Shown here: positions 54,522 through 62,525 of the stretch, piece by piece
Numbering within the stretch: the stretch's first letter is position 1
How the letters are laid out: every line of letters begins with the position of its first letter
NCBI GenBank assembly: GCA_003669055.1
Contig: RAYB01000019.1
Coordinates: 25,226 to 89,225, forward strand
Direction of reading: 5' to 3'
DNA: 64,000 nucleotides
From: a bacterium 1XD21-70
GTDB taxonomy: Bacteria > Bacillota > Clostridia > Lachnospirales > Lachnospiraceae
Position numbers and translations under genes: made by a program
The notes under the pieces: generated by a model
What the model saw: the letters and a program-made list of their open reading frames with translations, nothing else
Database searches by the model: none
What the model was told of the DNA's origin: nothing

Positions 54522-54545
54522 ATGCGGCAAGGTATTCTTAAATAA
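54522..54545 (+). CDS. tet leader peptide (7 codons)
   Basis: ATG with AAAGGAG nine bases upstream, coding MRQGILK and stop. Known attenuated tet(M)-type leaders carry this kind of short frame; stalling or fast translation of it is thought to control read-through. The bases encoding its end pair with 54618-54629. Confidence 0.6.
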   Translation: MRQGILK

Positions 54546-54629
54546 AACTTCAATCAAATAGTGGGTTCAAAGAATTTTGAATGTCCCTAAATAAGGGGGC
54601 TTGGTTTTTTGTACCCAATTTAAGAATAC
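54532..54629 (+). promoter_or_regulatory. tet leader attenuator, first hairpin
   Basis: GTATTCTTAAAT (54532-54543) and ATTTAAGAATAC (54618-54629) are perfect 12-base complements. Within them a small CCC..GGG stem is followed by a T run (near 54602). Such alternative structures resemble the tet(M) leader. Confidence 0.6.
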
Positions 54630-54716
54630 TTTTGCCTTATCAATTTTGACATATCTGAAAAAGAACAGCAATCACCAGCAGGTGTATGCTGTATATGTGT
54701 ATGTCCGCAAACTGTA

Positions 54717-54755
54717 ATCCCCAGTGGTAAAAGTATTTTACTGCTGGGGATTTTT
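54717..54755 (+). terminator. tet leader terminator hairpin
   Basis: ATCCCCAG (54717-54724) and CTGGGGAT (54744-54751) with further TAAAA/TTTTA pairing inside, followed by five T in total. It lies 36 bases before the tet start and is the probable attenuator. Confidence 0.8.
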
Positions 54756-54790
54756 ATGCCCTTTTGGGCTTGTAAAGGGAGGACAATCAC

Positions 54791-56710
54791 ATGAAAATAA
54801 TCAATATTGGCATTCTTGCCCATGTAGACGCGGGAAAAACAACTTTAACAGAAAGCCTGTTGTACACCAGTGGAGCGATTGCAGAACAAGGAAGTGTAGA
54901 TAAAGGAACCACAAGAACAGACACTATGGTTTTAGAGCAGCGGCGGGGAATTACCATTCAGACGGCAGTTACTTCTTTTTGCTGGAATGGTTATAAAATC
55001 AATATCGTGGACACTCCCGGTCATATGGATTTTTTAGCCGAAGTATATCGTTCTTTATCTGTCCTTGACGGAGCTGTTTTAGTTGTTTCGGCAAAAGACG
55101 GTGTACAGGCACAGACCCGAATATTATTCCATGCACTTCAGAAAATGAACATTCCGACAATTATCTATGTAAATAAGATAGACCAAAACGGAATTGATTT
55201 ACGGCGTGTTTACCAAAACATCAGGGAAAAACTTACCAGTGATATAATCGTCATGCAAGAGGTTATCTTATCGCCCAAAATAGATATTACTGATATTGCT
55301 GATTTGGATAAATGGGATTCCGTTATTTCCGGGAATGATGAACTATTAGAAAAATATATTTCAGAGGATTCATTGGACATACAGGAATTACAACTTGAAA
55401 AGTGCCAGAGAACCAGATGTTGTTCTTTGTTTCCTGTATATCATGGAAGCGCAAAAGACAATTTAGGAACAGAAAAATTGATTGAGGTAATTACTGAAAC
55501 TTTTGTTACAGAAACAAAAAATAATCAGTCTGAATTATGTGGGTATGTTTTTAAGGTTGAGTATACAGAAGGGAAAAAACGTCTTTCCTACTTACGCCTA
55601 TATCATGGAACGCTCCATTTACGAGATACACTTCTGCTGTCAAAAAAGAAAAAGGTAAAGATTACAGAAATGTACATTCCGGCAAATGGCGAAATTGTTT
55701 CGGCAGACCATGCCTGTCAGGGAGAAATTGTTGTCTTATCCGATGATACTTTAAAATTATATGACATTTTGGGAAATGAAGAACTTTTACCTCGCAAAGC
55801 ATGGATTGACAATCCTATGCCTTTACTTCGGACAACCGTTGAGCCACAAGAGCCAGAACAAAGAGAAGCCTTGCTGAATGCTCTCATAGAAATTGCCGAT
55901 ACAGACCCACTTTTGCACTTTGAAATTGATACTGCCACCCGTGAGATTATTCTGTCTTTTTTAGGAAAGGTGCAATTAGAGGTTATTTGTTCATTGCTGG
56001 AAGAAAAGTATCATGTAAAAGTGGCTATGAAAGAGCCTACGGTTATTTATCTGGAAAGACCGTTAAAAAAGGCAGCCTACACGATTCATATTGAAGTACC
56101 ACCAAATCCATTTTGGGCGTCTATTGGTTTAACTGTAACACCACTCCCTATCGGAAGCGGAACCCAGTATAAAAGCAAGGTATCTCTTGGCTATTTGAAC
56201 CAAAGTTTTCAAAATGCCGTCATGGAGGGTGTGCATTATGGAATGGAGCAAGGCTTATATGGCTGGGAAGTGACAGATTGCAGCATTTGTTTTGACTATG
56301 GAGTTTATTACAGCCCGGTTAGTACCCCCGCAGATTTTCGCTTCCTTGCTCCTGTCGTATTGGAACAGGCATTGAAAAAAGCAGGAACACAGGTTTTGGA
56401 GCCATACCTTTCCTTTACCCTTTTTGCTCCACAGGAATATCTTTCACGGGCTTACAATGATGTGCCAAAATATTGTGCAGTGATTGAATCGGTTGTACTT
56501 GAAAATGATGAGGTTATTTTTAAAGGAGAAATCCCCGCCCGCTGTATCAATGAATATAAAAATGATTTAAATTTTTATACAAACGGGAGAAGTGTTTGTC
56601 TTACAGAATTAAAAGGGTATAAAGAAACTTCTGGGGAGTTTGTATCGCAGCCACGCCGCCCTAACAGTCGGTTAGATAAGATTCGGTATATGTTTCAAAA
56701 GACAATGTAA
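54791..56710 (+). CDS. Tetracycline resistance ribosomal protection protein
   Basis: EF-G-like GTPase of 639 residues that displaces tetracycline from the ribosome. It has G1 (AHVDAGKTT), switch II (DTPGHMDF) and NKID motifs, and the closing [17 protein letters not shown] typical of the Tet(M/O/W/32) group. One odd point is [10 protein letters not shown] where relatives I know have LERQRGITIQ. The subclass is not clear by eye, so no symbol. Its AT-rich coding differs from the GC-rich genes further right. GGGAGG precedes the ATG. Confidence 0.95.
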   Translation: MKIINIGILAHVDAGKTTLTESLLYTSGAIAEQGSVDKGTTRTDTMVLEQRRGITIQTAVTSFCWNGYKINIVDTPGHMDFLAEVYRSLSVLDGAVLVVSAKDGVQAQTRILFHALQKMNIPTIIYVNKIDQNGIDLRRVYQNIREKLTSDIIVMQEVILSPKIDITDIADLDKWDSVISGNDELLEKYISEDSLDIQELQLEKCQRTRCCSLFPVYHGSAKDNLGTEKLIEVITETFVTETKNNQSELCGYVFKVEYTEGKKRLSYLRLYHGTLHLRDTLLLSKKKKVKITEMYIPANGEIVSADHACQGEIVVLSDDTLKLYDILGNEELLPRKAWIDNPMPLLRTTVEPQEPEQREALLNALIEIADTDPLLHFEIDTATREIILSFLGKVQLEVICSLLEEKYHVKVAMKEPTVIYLERPLKKAAYTIHIEVPPNPFWASIGLTVTPLPIGSGTQYKSKVSLGYLNQSFQNAVMEGVHYGMEQGLYGWEVTDCSICFDYGVYYSPVSTPADFRFLAPVVLEQALKKAGTQVLEPYLSFTLFAPQEYLSRAYNDVPKYCAVIESVVLENDEVIFKGEIPARCINEYKNDLNFYTNGRSVCLTELKGYKETSGEFVSQPRRPNSRLDKIRYMFQKTM

Positions 56711-56761
56711 GTTTTTGTGAATTATATGGAGAAAAAATCTGATAAAAAAGGAGAACCTATT

Positions 56762-57250
56762 TTGAATAAAGAGCGGACAAATACAGCAAATAAAAAACAA
56801 AGGCTTTCAGCTTGCACCGAAGCATACAAAGAACACATTATGTATACTTTTAACGCTTTTTGTAGAGTGGTGATACGCTATGCAACTCTCAACTCATGGC
56901 GTGACAGAAGCAGGAAACGGCAAAGAGAAATATCTTTTGAATATCTTACAGAAGAAAAATTTTACCCGTTCAGTACGTCTAATAAATATTTCATAGACCC
57001 CTATGAGCAGTACCCCATCACCATATGTGGTCAGACGGTTATCCTCACCAATGGAGAGCTTGCCGCTGCGCTGTTATCCTTGCCAGAGAAAAAAAGAGAA
57101 ATCATTTATCTCTACTTTTTCGGTCATTACACGCAACAGGAAATTGGTGAAATGTATGGACGTTGCCGGAGTACGGCATGGCATCACATACACAGTGCTT
57201 TACAAATGTTACAAGAAAAAATGGAGGTGTTTTCGCATGAAGAATCCTAA
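56762..57250 (+). CDS. Sigma-70-like factor / sigma region 4 protein
   Basis: A 162-residue protein with a sigma-70 region-4 helix-turn-helix at the C-terminus (LPEKKREIIYLYFFGHYTQQEIGEMYG) (shown shortened: LPEKKREIIYLYFF, then TQQEIGEMYGRC). The N-terminal half is basic. A longer frame starts at GTG 56717, but TTG at 56762 has AAGGAG at eight bases; I choose it. Such genes are common behind tet genes in conjugative elements; its promoters are unknown. Confidence 0.75.
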   Translation: MNKERTNTANKKQRLSACTEAYKEHIMYTFNAFCRVVIRYATLNSWRDRSRKRQREISFEYLTEEKFYPFSTSNKYFIDPYEQYPITICGQTVILTNGELAAALLSLPEKKREIIYLYFFGHYTQQEIGEMYGRCRSTAWHHIHSALQMLQEKMEVFSHEES

Positions 57251-57461
57251 TCTTATTCCTTATGAAATTATTGTCAGAGCGACCAATGGAGAACCGGAAG
57301 CCGTAGACGAGGTTTTACGGCATTACAGCAAGCGAATCCGAATTGCTTCCCTTGAAAACGGACACGTCAACAAAGATACAGAGGACAACATTAAACGGCG
57401 GCTTATCGCTGCCCTGTTCCAGTTCCGCTTTGATGAACAGCCATACCCCAAAACTGAATAA
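57237..57461 (+). CDS. Helix-turn-helix conjugative-element protein (HTH_16-like)
   Basis: A 74-residue protein beginning MKNPNLIPYEIIVRATNGEPEAVDEVL and ending NIKRRLIAALFQFRF. This type often follows the sigma-like gene in Tn916-related elements. It overlaps the previous gene by 14 bases, behind GGAGG. It probably tunes element excision or transfer, but that is inference. Confidence 0.78.
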   Translation: MKNPNLIPYEIIVRATNGEPEAVDEVLRHYSKRIRIASLENGHVNKDTEDNIKRRLIAALFQFRFDEQPYPKTE

Positions 57462-57487
57462 CCGCCGCCACATAGAACGGCACACCA

Positions 57488-57522
57488 AAACAGGAAATCA
57501 TAAAAAGGTTTCCTGTTTTTTT
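57488..57522 (+). terminator. Terminator after the helix-turn-helix gene
   Basis: AAACAGGAAA (57488-57497) pairs with TTTCCTGTTT (57509-57518), followed by a T run. It closes the tet-side transcription unit. Confidence 0.8.
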
Positions 57523-57529
57523 GCGTTTA

Positions 57530-57900
57530 TTTTCGGCGTTTTTGAAAAACCGCCGTATTGCCCCACGAAAAGGGAAACATGACACGCTCTTTGTTTGGCA
57601 GTTTTCAATTTTCGGTGGTGTGGGGAATGAAAGGAAAATGAAGAAATTTCTCAAAATTCCCGCCTATCCGGGCTTGTGTGGTTTTGTAAGAAATGAGGGG
57701 AAATTTCCGCAAATCACCGTCATTTTTGCTTTGCGTGGTGTTGTAGGTAGTAGGGGGAGAAATACCGCCGCCGAGTTGGCAAAATCCCCGCCCTGTCCGT
57801 CGAGGGTATCAGAAAATTCCATAAGATATTTTCGCCGGAACGCAACAAACCAGCCGCCAATAGCCGGATAGTAAGCGAACAGACCACACAGCGCAGTTTC
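57530..57900. other. Gap between the HTH gene and the oriT region, no supported gene
   Basis: An open frame at 57521-57871 has no recognisable motif or ribosome binding site, so I do not call it. GC content rises here. Confidence 0.4.
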
Positions 57901-57990
57901 TTAGAGCAAGATTCTACCACAGTACCAAATTTCGCCTACCGGCTCATTTTGTCCTATGGGAATCTTGTTGGGGTTGCCACCCCAAGCCCG
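57900..57990. other. Candidate oriT upstream of mobC
   Basis: CAAGATTC (57907-57914) and GAATCTTG (57960-57967) are perfect inverted repeats. Directly after them is a second hairpin, TTGGGG/CCCCAA (57968-57973 and 57980-57985). Position just upstream of mobC and the relaxase gene matches the usual oriT site. The nick site is not known. Confidence 0.5.
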
Positions 57991-58047
57991 CCTTTTTGCG
58001 GCTTGCGCCGCTTGAAAAAATCCACCCACGAAAGGAGATTCACAGCC

Positions 58048-58443
58048 ATGAAAAGATACAACACGCCACACCGTCACCGGGTAATCAAGACACGCTTGAC
58101 CGAGGAAGAATACGCCGAGTTTTCCGAGCGTGTCACCCTCTGCAAAATGAGCCAAGCCGAGTTTATCCGGCAAGCCCTTATCAAATCAAGCATACGCCCG
58201 GTCATTACCGTTTCCCCGGTCAATGATGAATTACTCTCTGCCGTTGGAAAACTCACAGCCGAATACGGGAAAATCGGCGGCAACTTGAACCAGATTGCCC
58301 GCTGTCTGAACGAGTACGGCGCACCTTATAACGCCCTCTCCCAAGAGGTACGAGCCGCCACAGCGGAGCTTGCCGCCTTGAAGTTTGAAGTCTTGCAGAA
58401 AGTAGGTGAAGCCGTTGGCAACGTTCAAACATATCAGCTCTAA
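58048..58443 (+). CDS. mobC: Mobilization protein MobC-like relaxosome component
   Basis: A 131-residue ribbon-helix-helix-type accessory protein that helps the relaxase bind oriT. The KTRLTEEEYAEFSERVTLCKMSQAEFIRQAL segment (residues 12-42) is typical, followed by GGNLNQIARCLN. ATG at 58048 has GAAAGGAGA upstream; the longer frame begins at 57949 without one. Its end overlaps the relaxase start. Confidence 0.88.
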   Translation: MKRYNTPHRHRVIKTRLTEEEYAEFSERVTLCKMSQAEFIRQALIKSSIRPVITVSPVNDELLSAVGKLTAEYGKIGGNLNQIARCLNEYGAPYNALSQEVRAATAELAALKFEVLQKVGEAVGNVQTYQL

Positions 58444-60046
58444 AAATGCCGACTATGGGGCGGCTGAACAGTACCTAACCTTTGAGCATGACGAGTTTAC
58501 CATGAAGCCCACACTGGACGGAAACGGGCGGCTTGTTCTCCGTGACGATTACCGCATTTCCTCTCTGAATTGCGGTGAGGAAGATTTTGCAATCGCCTGT
58601 ATGCGTTCTAATCTCAAATACGGCAAGAACCAGAAACGGGAGGACGTAAAGAGCCACCACTATATTATTTCCTTTGACCCCCGTGACGCACCAGACAACG
58701 GCTTGACCGTAGACCGGGCGCAAGCGTTGGGCGAGGAATTTTGCAAGACGCATTTCCCCGGACACCAAGCCCTTGTATGCACCCACCCGGACGGGCATAA
58801 CCACAGCGGAAATATCCATGTGCATATCGTAATCAATTCTTTGCGGATTGCGGAAGTGCCGCTATTGCCCTACATGGAAAGACCAGCCGACACAAGAGAG
58901 GGCTGCAAGCACCGCTGTACAGACGCAGCTATGGAATACTTCAAAGCGGAAGTCATGGAGATGTGCCACCGGGAAAATCTCTATCAGATTGACTTATTGC
59001 ATGGGAGCAAGAACCGAGTTACCGAGCGTGAGTATTGGGCGAAACGGAAAGGACAAGCCGCACTGGATAAAGAGAACGCTACCCTTGCCGCCACAGGAGA
59101 GCCGCCCAAACAGACCAAGTTTGAAACCGACAAGGAAAAGCTAAGGCAGACCATACGGAAAGCCCTTGCCGCCGCTGCCACCTTTGACGACTTTTCCTCT
59201 CTGCTGCTCCGGGAGGGCGTGACCGTCAAAGAGAGCCGGGGGAGATTGTCATATCTCACGCCGGATAGGACGAAGCCCATCACCGCCCGGAAATTAGGTG
59301 ATGATTTTGACCGTGCCGCCGTACTGGAAGCACTCACCATAAACGCACAGAACGCCGTCAGAGCCGCCGAAACGCCCGCACCCAAACAGGAATACCCCCG
59401 CAGCATAAAAGACCGCTTACAGCGTGGCAAAGCCACTATAAACGCCCCGAAACAGGACAGCGTACAGCGCATGGTAGACATAGCCGCCAAGAAAGCCGAG
59501 GGCAAGGGGCGGGGCTATGAAAAGTGGGCGACCTTGCACAACTTGAAGCAAATGGCGGCTACCATGAGCGTTTACGAGGAATCCGGCTTTTCTTCCCCGG
59601 AGGAACTGGAAGCTGCCCTTGCCGCCGCCAATACAGAACTGCACGAAACCACCGGGAAACTGAAAGCCGTGGAAAGCACTTTGCGGGAGAAAAAAGACTT
59701 GCAGAAACAGCTATTGGCGTATATCAAGACCAAGCCAGCCCGTGACGGATTGCGGGCGCAGAAAACGGAGAAAGCCCGGAGAGCCTACCGGGAGCAGCAC
59801 GAAAGCGAGTTTATCATTTCCGAATCTGCCGCCCGGTATTTCAAGGCACAGGGAATCGCCAAACTGCCAGCTTCCAAGACCTTACAAACGGAGATTGAGC
59901 AGCTTACCAAAGAGAAAAACGCCCTTTACAACGAGTACCGGGAGAAGAAAGAGAACGTCCGGGAATTGCAGACCGTGAAAAGCAATCTTGACAAAATCTT
60001 ACGCCGTGAGCCGGAACGGGGAAAGGGACGGGAAAATGAACGGTAA
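58415..60046 (+). CDS. Relaxase (MobP-type mobilization nickase)
   Basis: A 543-residue relaxase that nicks at oriT. N-terminal Tyr candidates are in NADYGAAEQYLTF. The metal-binding histidine motif is HNHSGNIHVHIVIN (about residues 129-142). The C-terminal half is a long coiled coil rich in Lys, Glu and Ala. TTG at 58415, six bases after AGGTGA, is the probable start; GTG at 58406 is possible. It overlaps mobC and is followed by the cysteine-rich gene. Confidence 0.88.
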   Translation: MATFKHISSKNADYGAAEQYLTFEHDEFTMKPTLDGNGRLVLRDDYRISSLNCGEEDFAIACMRSNLKYGKNQKREDVKSHHYIISFDPRDAPDNGLTVDRAQALGEEFCKTHFPGHQALVCTHPDGHNHSGNIHVHIVINSLRIAEVPLLPYMERPADTREGCKHRCTDAAMEYFKAEVMEMCHRENLYQIDLLHGSKNRVTEREYWAKRKGQAALDKENATLAATGEPPKQTKFETDKEKLRQTIRKALAAAATFDDFSSLLLREGVTVKESRGRLSYLTPDRTKPITARKLGDDFDRAAVLEALTINAQNAVRAAETPAPKQEYPRSIKDRLQRGKATINAPKQDSVQRMVDIAAKKAEGKGRGYEKWATLHNLKQMAATMSVYEESGFSSPEELEAALAAANTELHETTGKLKAVESTLREKKDLQKQLLAYIKTKPARDGLRAQKTEKARRAYREQHESEFIISESAARYFKAQGIAKLPASKTLQTEIEQLTKEKNALYNEYREKKENVRELQTVKSNLDKILRREPERGKGRENER

Positions 60047-60422
60047 ACGCCCCTACATGGACTATCAACAACACAGAGCCGCCCGCCGCCTTGTGCATGA
60101 GTGCTGCAACTACGATAACGGCAACTGTATCTTGCTGGATAACGGCGAGCCTTGCGTATGCGTCCAGAGTATCAGCTATTCTCTCTTGTGCCGCTGGTTC
60201 ATAGCCGCCGTACTGCCATTGGACGGGAAACTGGAAGCCGCCCTTTTGCACCGGGCAGACAGGAAACGCTGTACCGAGTGCGGCGGGTATTTTCTCCCCA
60301 AGTCAAACCGGGGGAAATACTGCCCGGATTGCGCCGCAAGAGTGCGCCGCCGGAAAGAAGCCGACAGACAGCGGAAAAGATACCACCTTTCTACGCATTT
60401 AGGCTATGAAAGAAGCCCGTAA
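60036..60422 (+). CDS. Cysteine-rich VLP domain protein
   Basis: A 128-residue protein with an N-terminal cysteine-rich segment (CCNYDNGNCILLDNGEPCVC) and a C-terminal zinc-ribbon-like part (KRCTECGGYF, KYCPDCAARVR) with many Arg/Lys residues. It matches the cysteine-rich VLP family seen in mobilizable elements. It overlaps the relaxase by 11 bases. Its function is unknown, possibly nucleic-acid binding. Confidence 0.85.
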   Translation: MNGKRPYMDYQQHRAARRLVHECCNYDNGNCILLDNGEPCVCVQSISYSLLCRWFIAAVLPLDGKLEAALLHRADRKRCTECGGYFLPKSNRGKYCPDCAARVRRRKEADRQRKRYHLSTHLGYERSP

Positions 60423-60523
60423 ATCAAGGCTTTTTTGACCGCCCTCAACAGGTAGCCGATACATTTATCCTTTACCCCCGAAAATGCCGTTTTAACTGCG
60501 TAACAAGAAGCCACAGACAGGAG

Positions 60524-61288
60524 GTGAGAACCATAACCGAATACATCACAGCCGACACCATATTGCCCCGTTTTCTGCCCTATCCCTATTTTCTGCTGAA
60601 AATGGACTTGTCACATACTGCAAGGCTGCTCTATGGGCTGCTTCTTGACCGTTCCACCCTCTCACAGAAGAACGGCTGGCAGGACAGCGAGGGCAGGACG
60701 TATATTGTCTATCCCGTTTCGGAGATAACGGAAATGCTGGATAAAGGCAGCACCGCCATAAAAAGCGCACTGAACGAGCTGGACGCTGCCGGGCTTCTGG
60801 TGAGGGAACGCCGGGGCTTCTCCGCACCGAACCGCCTTTATATAAAAATACCGCAAATGCCAGTGGTACAGTTTTCCGACCATATGACAGCCATACAGCC
60901 GGAAAACCGACCCTCTGATAGCCGGAAAAGCGACCCTCATAAGGGCGGAAAACCGACCTTTGCGTTGGACGGAAAACCGACCCCTAACCAACTTACTATA
61001 AACCAACTAAAAGAGAACCAACGAAAAGGAGTGAGTGGGGAGCAGCCCGCACCCTTTGGCAGATATAAAAACCTTTTCCTCTCCGAATCCGAGTATGCGG
61101 AGCTGAAAGGGGAATACCCGGACAGGCTGGAACGGTTCATTGAGGAATTGAGCGAGTACATAGCCGCCTACGGGAAAGTGTACACCAACCATGCCGCAGC
61201 TGTCCGTATGTGGGCAAAACGTGACAGGAAAGGCACAGGAAAGAAAGGAATCCCCGATTATTCCTACAAGGAGGGCGAGAGCCTTTGA
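60524..61288 (+). CDS. Replication initiator protein A (RepA_N type)
   Basis: A 254-residue protein with a RepA N-terminal winged-helix part (LLYGLLLDRSTLSQKNGW, IVYPVSEITEMLDKGSTAIKSALNELDAAGLL in parts) and a basic C-terminus. It would let the excised circle or transfer intermediate replicate. The start is odd: GTG at 60524 lies inside a perfect AGGAGGTGA, while the codon at ribosome spacing is ATA (60533). The DnaC-like gene follows, giving an initiator-loader pair. Confidence 0.82.
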   Translation: MRTITEYITADTILPRFLPYPYFLLKMDLSHTARLLYGLLLDRSTLSQKNGWQDSEGRTYIVYPVSEITEMLDKGSTAIKSALNELDAAGLLVRERRGFSAPNRLYIKIPQMPVVQFSDHMTAIQPENRPSDSRKSDPHKGGKPTFALDGKPTPNQLTINQLKENQRKGVSGEQPAPFGRYKNLFLSESEYAELKGEYPDRLERFIEELSEYIAAYGKVYTNHAAAVRMWAKRDRKGTGKKGIPDYSYKEGESL

Positions 61289-61350
61289 CCGCATAGACAC
61301 AACGCCCCGTAAACAGGGCGTAAAAGACCATGAACAAGGAGGAAGATTTT

Positions 61351-62202
61351 ATGAGTGATTACGATAACGCCATTTTCCGGCTTGCCACGGCACAGGAAGC
61401 AGAGCCGGAGGACTACACGGGCGAGGACGGGCTTTTATATTGCGGGAGCTGCCGCCAGCCCAAAGAAGCCTACTTCCCGGAGGGTAAGACCTTTTTCGGA
61501 CGTGACCGCCACCCCAAAGAATGTGGCTGCCAGAGAAAACGCCGGGAAACGCTGGAAGCCAGCCACCGGGAATACAAGCACCGGGAGGAAGTGGAACGGC
61601 TGAAACGAAAGGGATTTACAGACCCGGCTATGCGGGAATGGACGTTTGAAAACGACAACGGGAAATGCCCCCAAATGCACAAAGCCCATGCTTATGTAGA
61701 GTGTTGGGAGGAAATGAAAGCCGGGAATATCGGCTATCTGTTATGGGGCATGGTAGGCACAGGCAAAAGCTATTTCGCCGGGTGTATCGCCAACGCCCTC
61801 ATGGAGAAAGAAGTTTCCGTGTGCATGACAAACTTTGCCCTTATCCTCAATGACCTTGCCGCCAATTTCAAAGACCGCAACGAATACATAGCCCGTCTTT
61901 GCAGCTTCCCTCTGCTTATCCTTGACGATTTCGGCATGGAGCGTGGCACGGAATACGGGCTTGAACAGGTTTACAACGTGATTGACAGCCGATACCGCAG
62001 CCAAAAGCCGCTGATTGTCACCACAAATTTGACGCTGGAGGAATTGCAGAACCCGGAGGACACCGCCCACGCCCGCATTTATGACCGCCTTACAGAAATG
62101 TGTACCCCCGTTCGCATTACCGGGGAGAATTTCAGAAAAGCCAGAGCAAGGGAGAAAATGGAACAGCTTAAAACGCTGCTGAACAGAAAGGAGAGCCTAT
62201 GA
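61351..62202 (+). CDS. DnaC/IstB-like AAA+ ATPase (helicase loader type)
   Basis: ATP-binding protein of 283 residues. The N-terminus has a zinc-type cysteine set (LYCGSCRQPKEAYF, ECGCQRKRRE), then the AAA+ core with Walker A GMVGTGKSYFAG and Walker B FPLLILDDFGMERG. It lies behind RepA, so it may load the replicative helicase on element DNA. ATG at 61351 has AAGGAGGA upstream. It overlaps tnpW by four bases. Confidence 0.88.
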   Translation: MSDYDNAIFRLATAQEAEPEDYTGEDGLLYCGSCRQPKEAYFPEGKTFFGRDRHPKECGCQRKRRETLEASHREYKHREEVERLKRKGFTDPAMREWTFENDNGKCPQMHKAHAYVECWEEMKAGNIGYLLWGMVGTGKSYFAGCIANALMEKEVSVCMTNFALILNDLAANFKDRNEYIARLCSFPLLILDDFGMERGTEYGLEQVYNVIDSRYRSQKPLIVTTNLTLEELQNPEDTAHARIYDRLTEMCTPVRITGENFRKARAREKMEQLKTLLNRKESL

Positions 62203-62396
62203 CCGACACCCCCAACAGAAGCACCGCCACTACCGCCCGCCGCCCGGATTGCGTGACCGAGGTACGCCGGGGGAACACCGTCCTTGTGGTTTCCGGCTAC
62301 TTCAAGCAAGGCACGACCGCCACCGCCGCCGACAAGATGATGAAAGTGCTGGAAGCCGAAAGCGCAGCCGGACACAAGCCGATTTACAGCGCATGA
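62199..62396 (+). CDS. TnpW-like element protein
   Basis: A 65-residue protein of the transposon-encoded TnpW family, with RRGNTVLVVSGYFKQGTTATAADKMMKVLE (in parts: TVLVVSGYFKQG, TAADKMMKVLE). The family is found next to the TnpX recombinase of Tn4451-like elements. Its role is unknown. Its start overlaps the DnaC-like gene. Confidence 0.82.
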   Translation: MTDTPNRSTATTARRPDCVTEVRRGNTVLVVSGYFKQGTTATAADKMMKVLEAESAAGHKPIYSA

Positions 62397-62450
62397 CAAC
62401 CCGCAGATAAAAACCGTCATTTTGACGGGCGGTAAAGAAGCAAAAAAGAC

Positions 62451-62509
62451 TGTACAGACAGCCGCCCCATGTGGTATGATAAACTTACGGAATAGTGGGG
62501 CTGGCTGTC
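62451..62509 (+). promoter_or_regulatory. Recombinase promoter flanked by an inverted repeat
   Basis: TGTACA (62451-62456) and TATGAT (62475-62480) are 18 bases apart. GACAGCCGCCCCA (62457-62469) and TGGGGCTGGCTGTC (62496-62509) are complementary apart from one extra base, so a protein or hairpin could control the recombinase gene. Confidence 0.45.
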
Positions 62510-62525
62510 GGAAACGGAGGACATT

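Noticed and set aside
57521..57871. Open frame of 116 codons before oriT
   Set aside because: No ribosome binding site or recognisable domain; it covers the terminator region and GC-rich gap.
59742..59978. Extra open frames inside the relaxase gene
   Set aside because: GC-rich DNA gives many spurious frames; only the relaxase frame has codon pattern and motifs.
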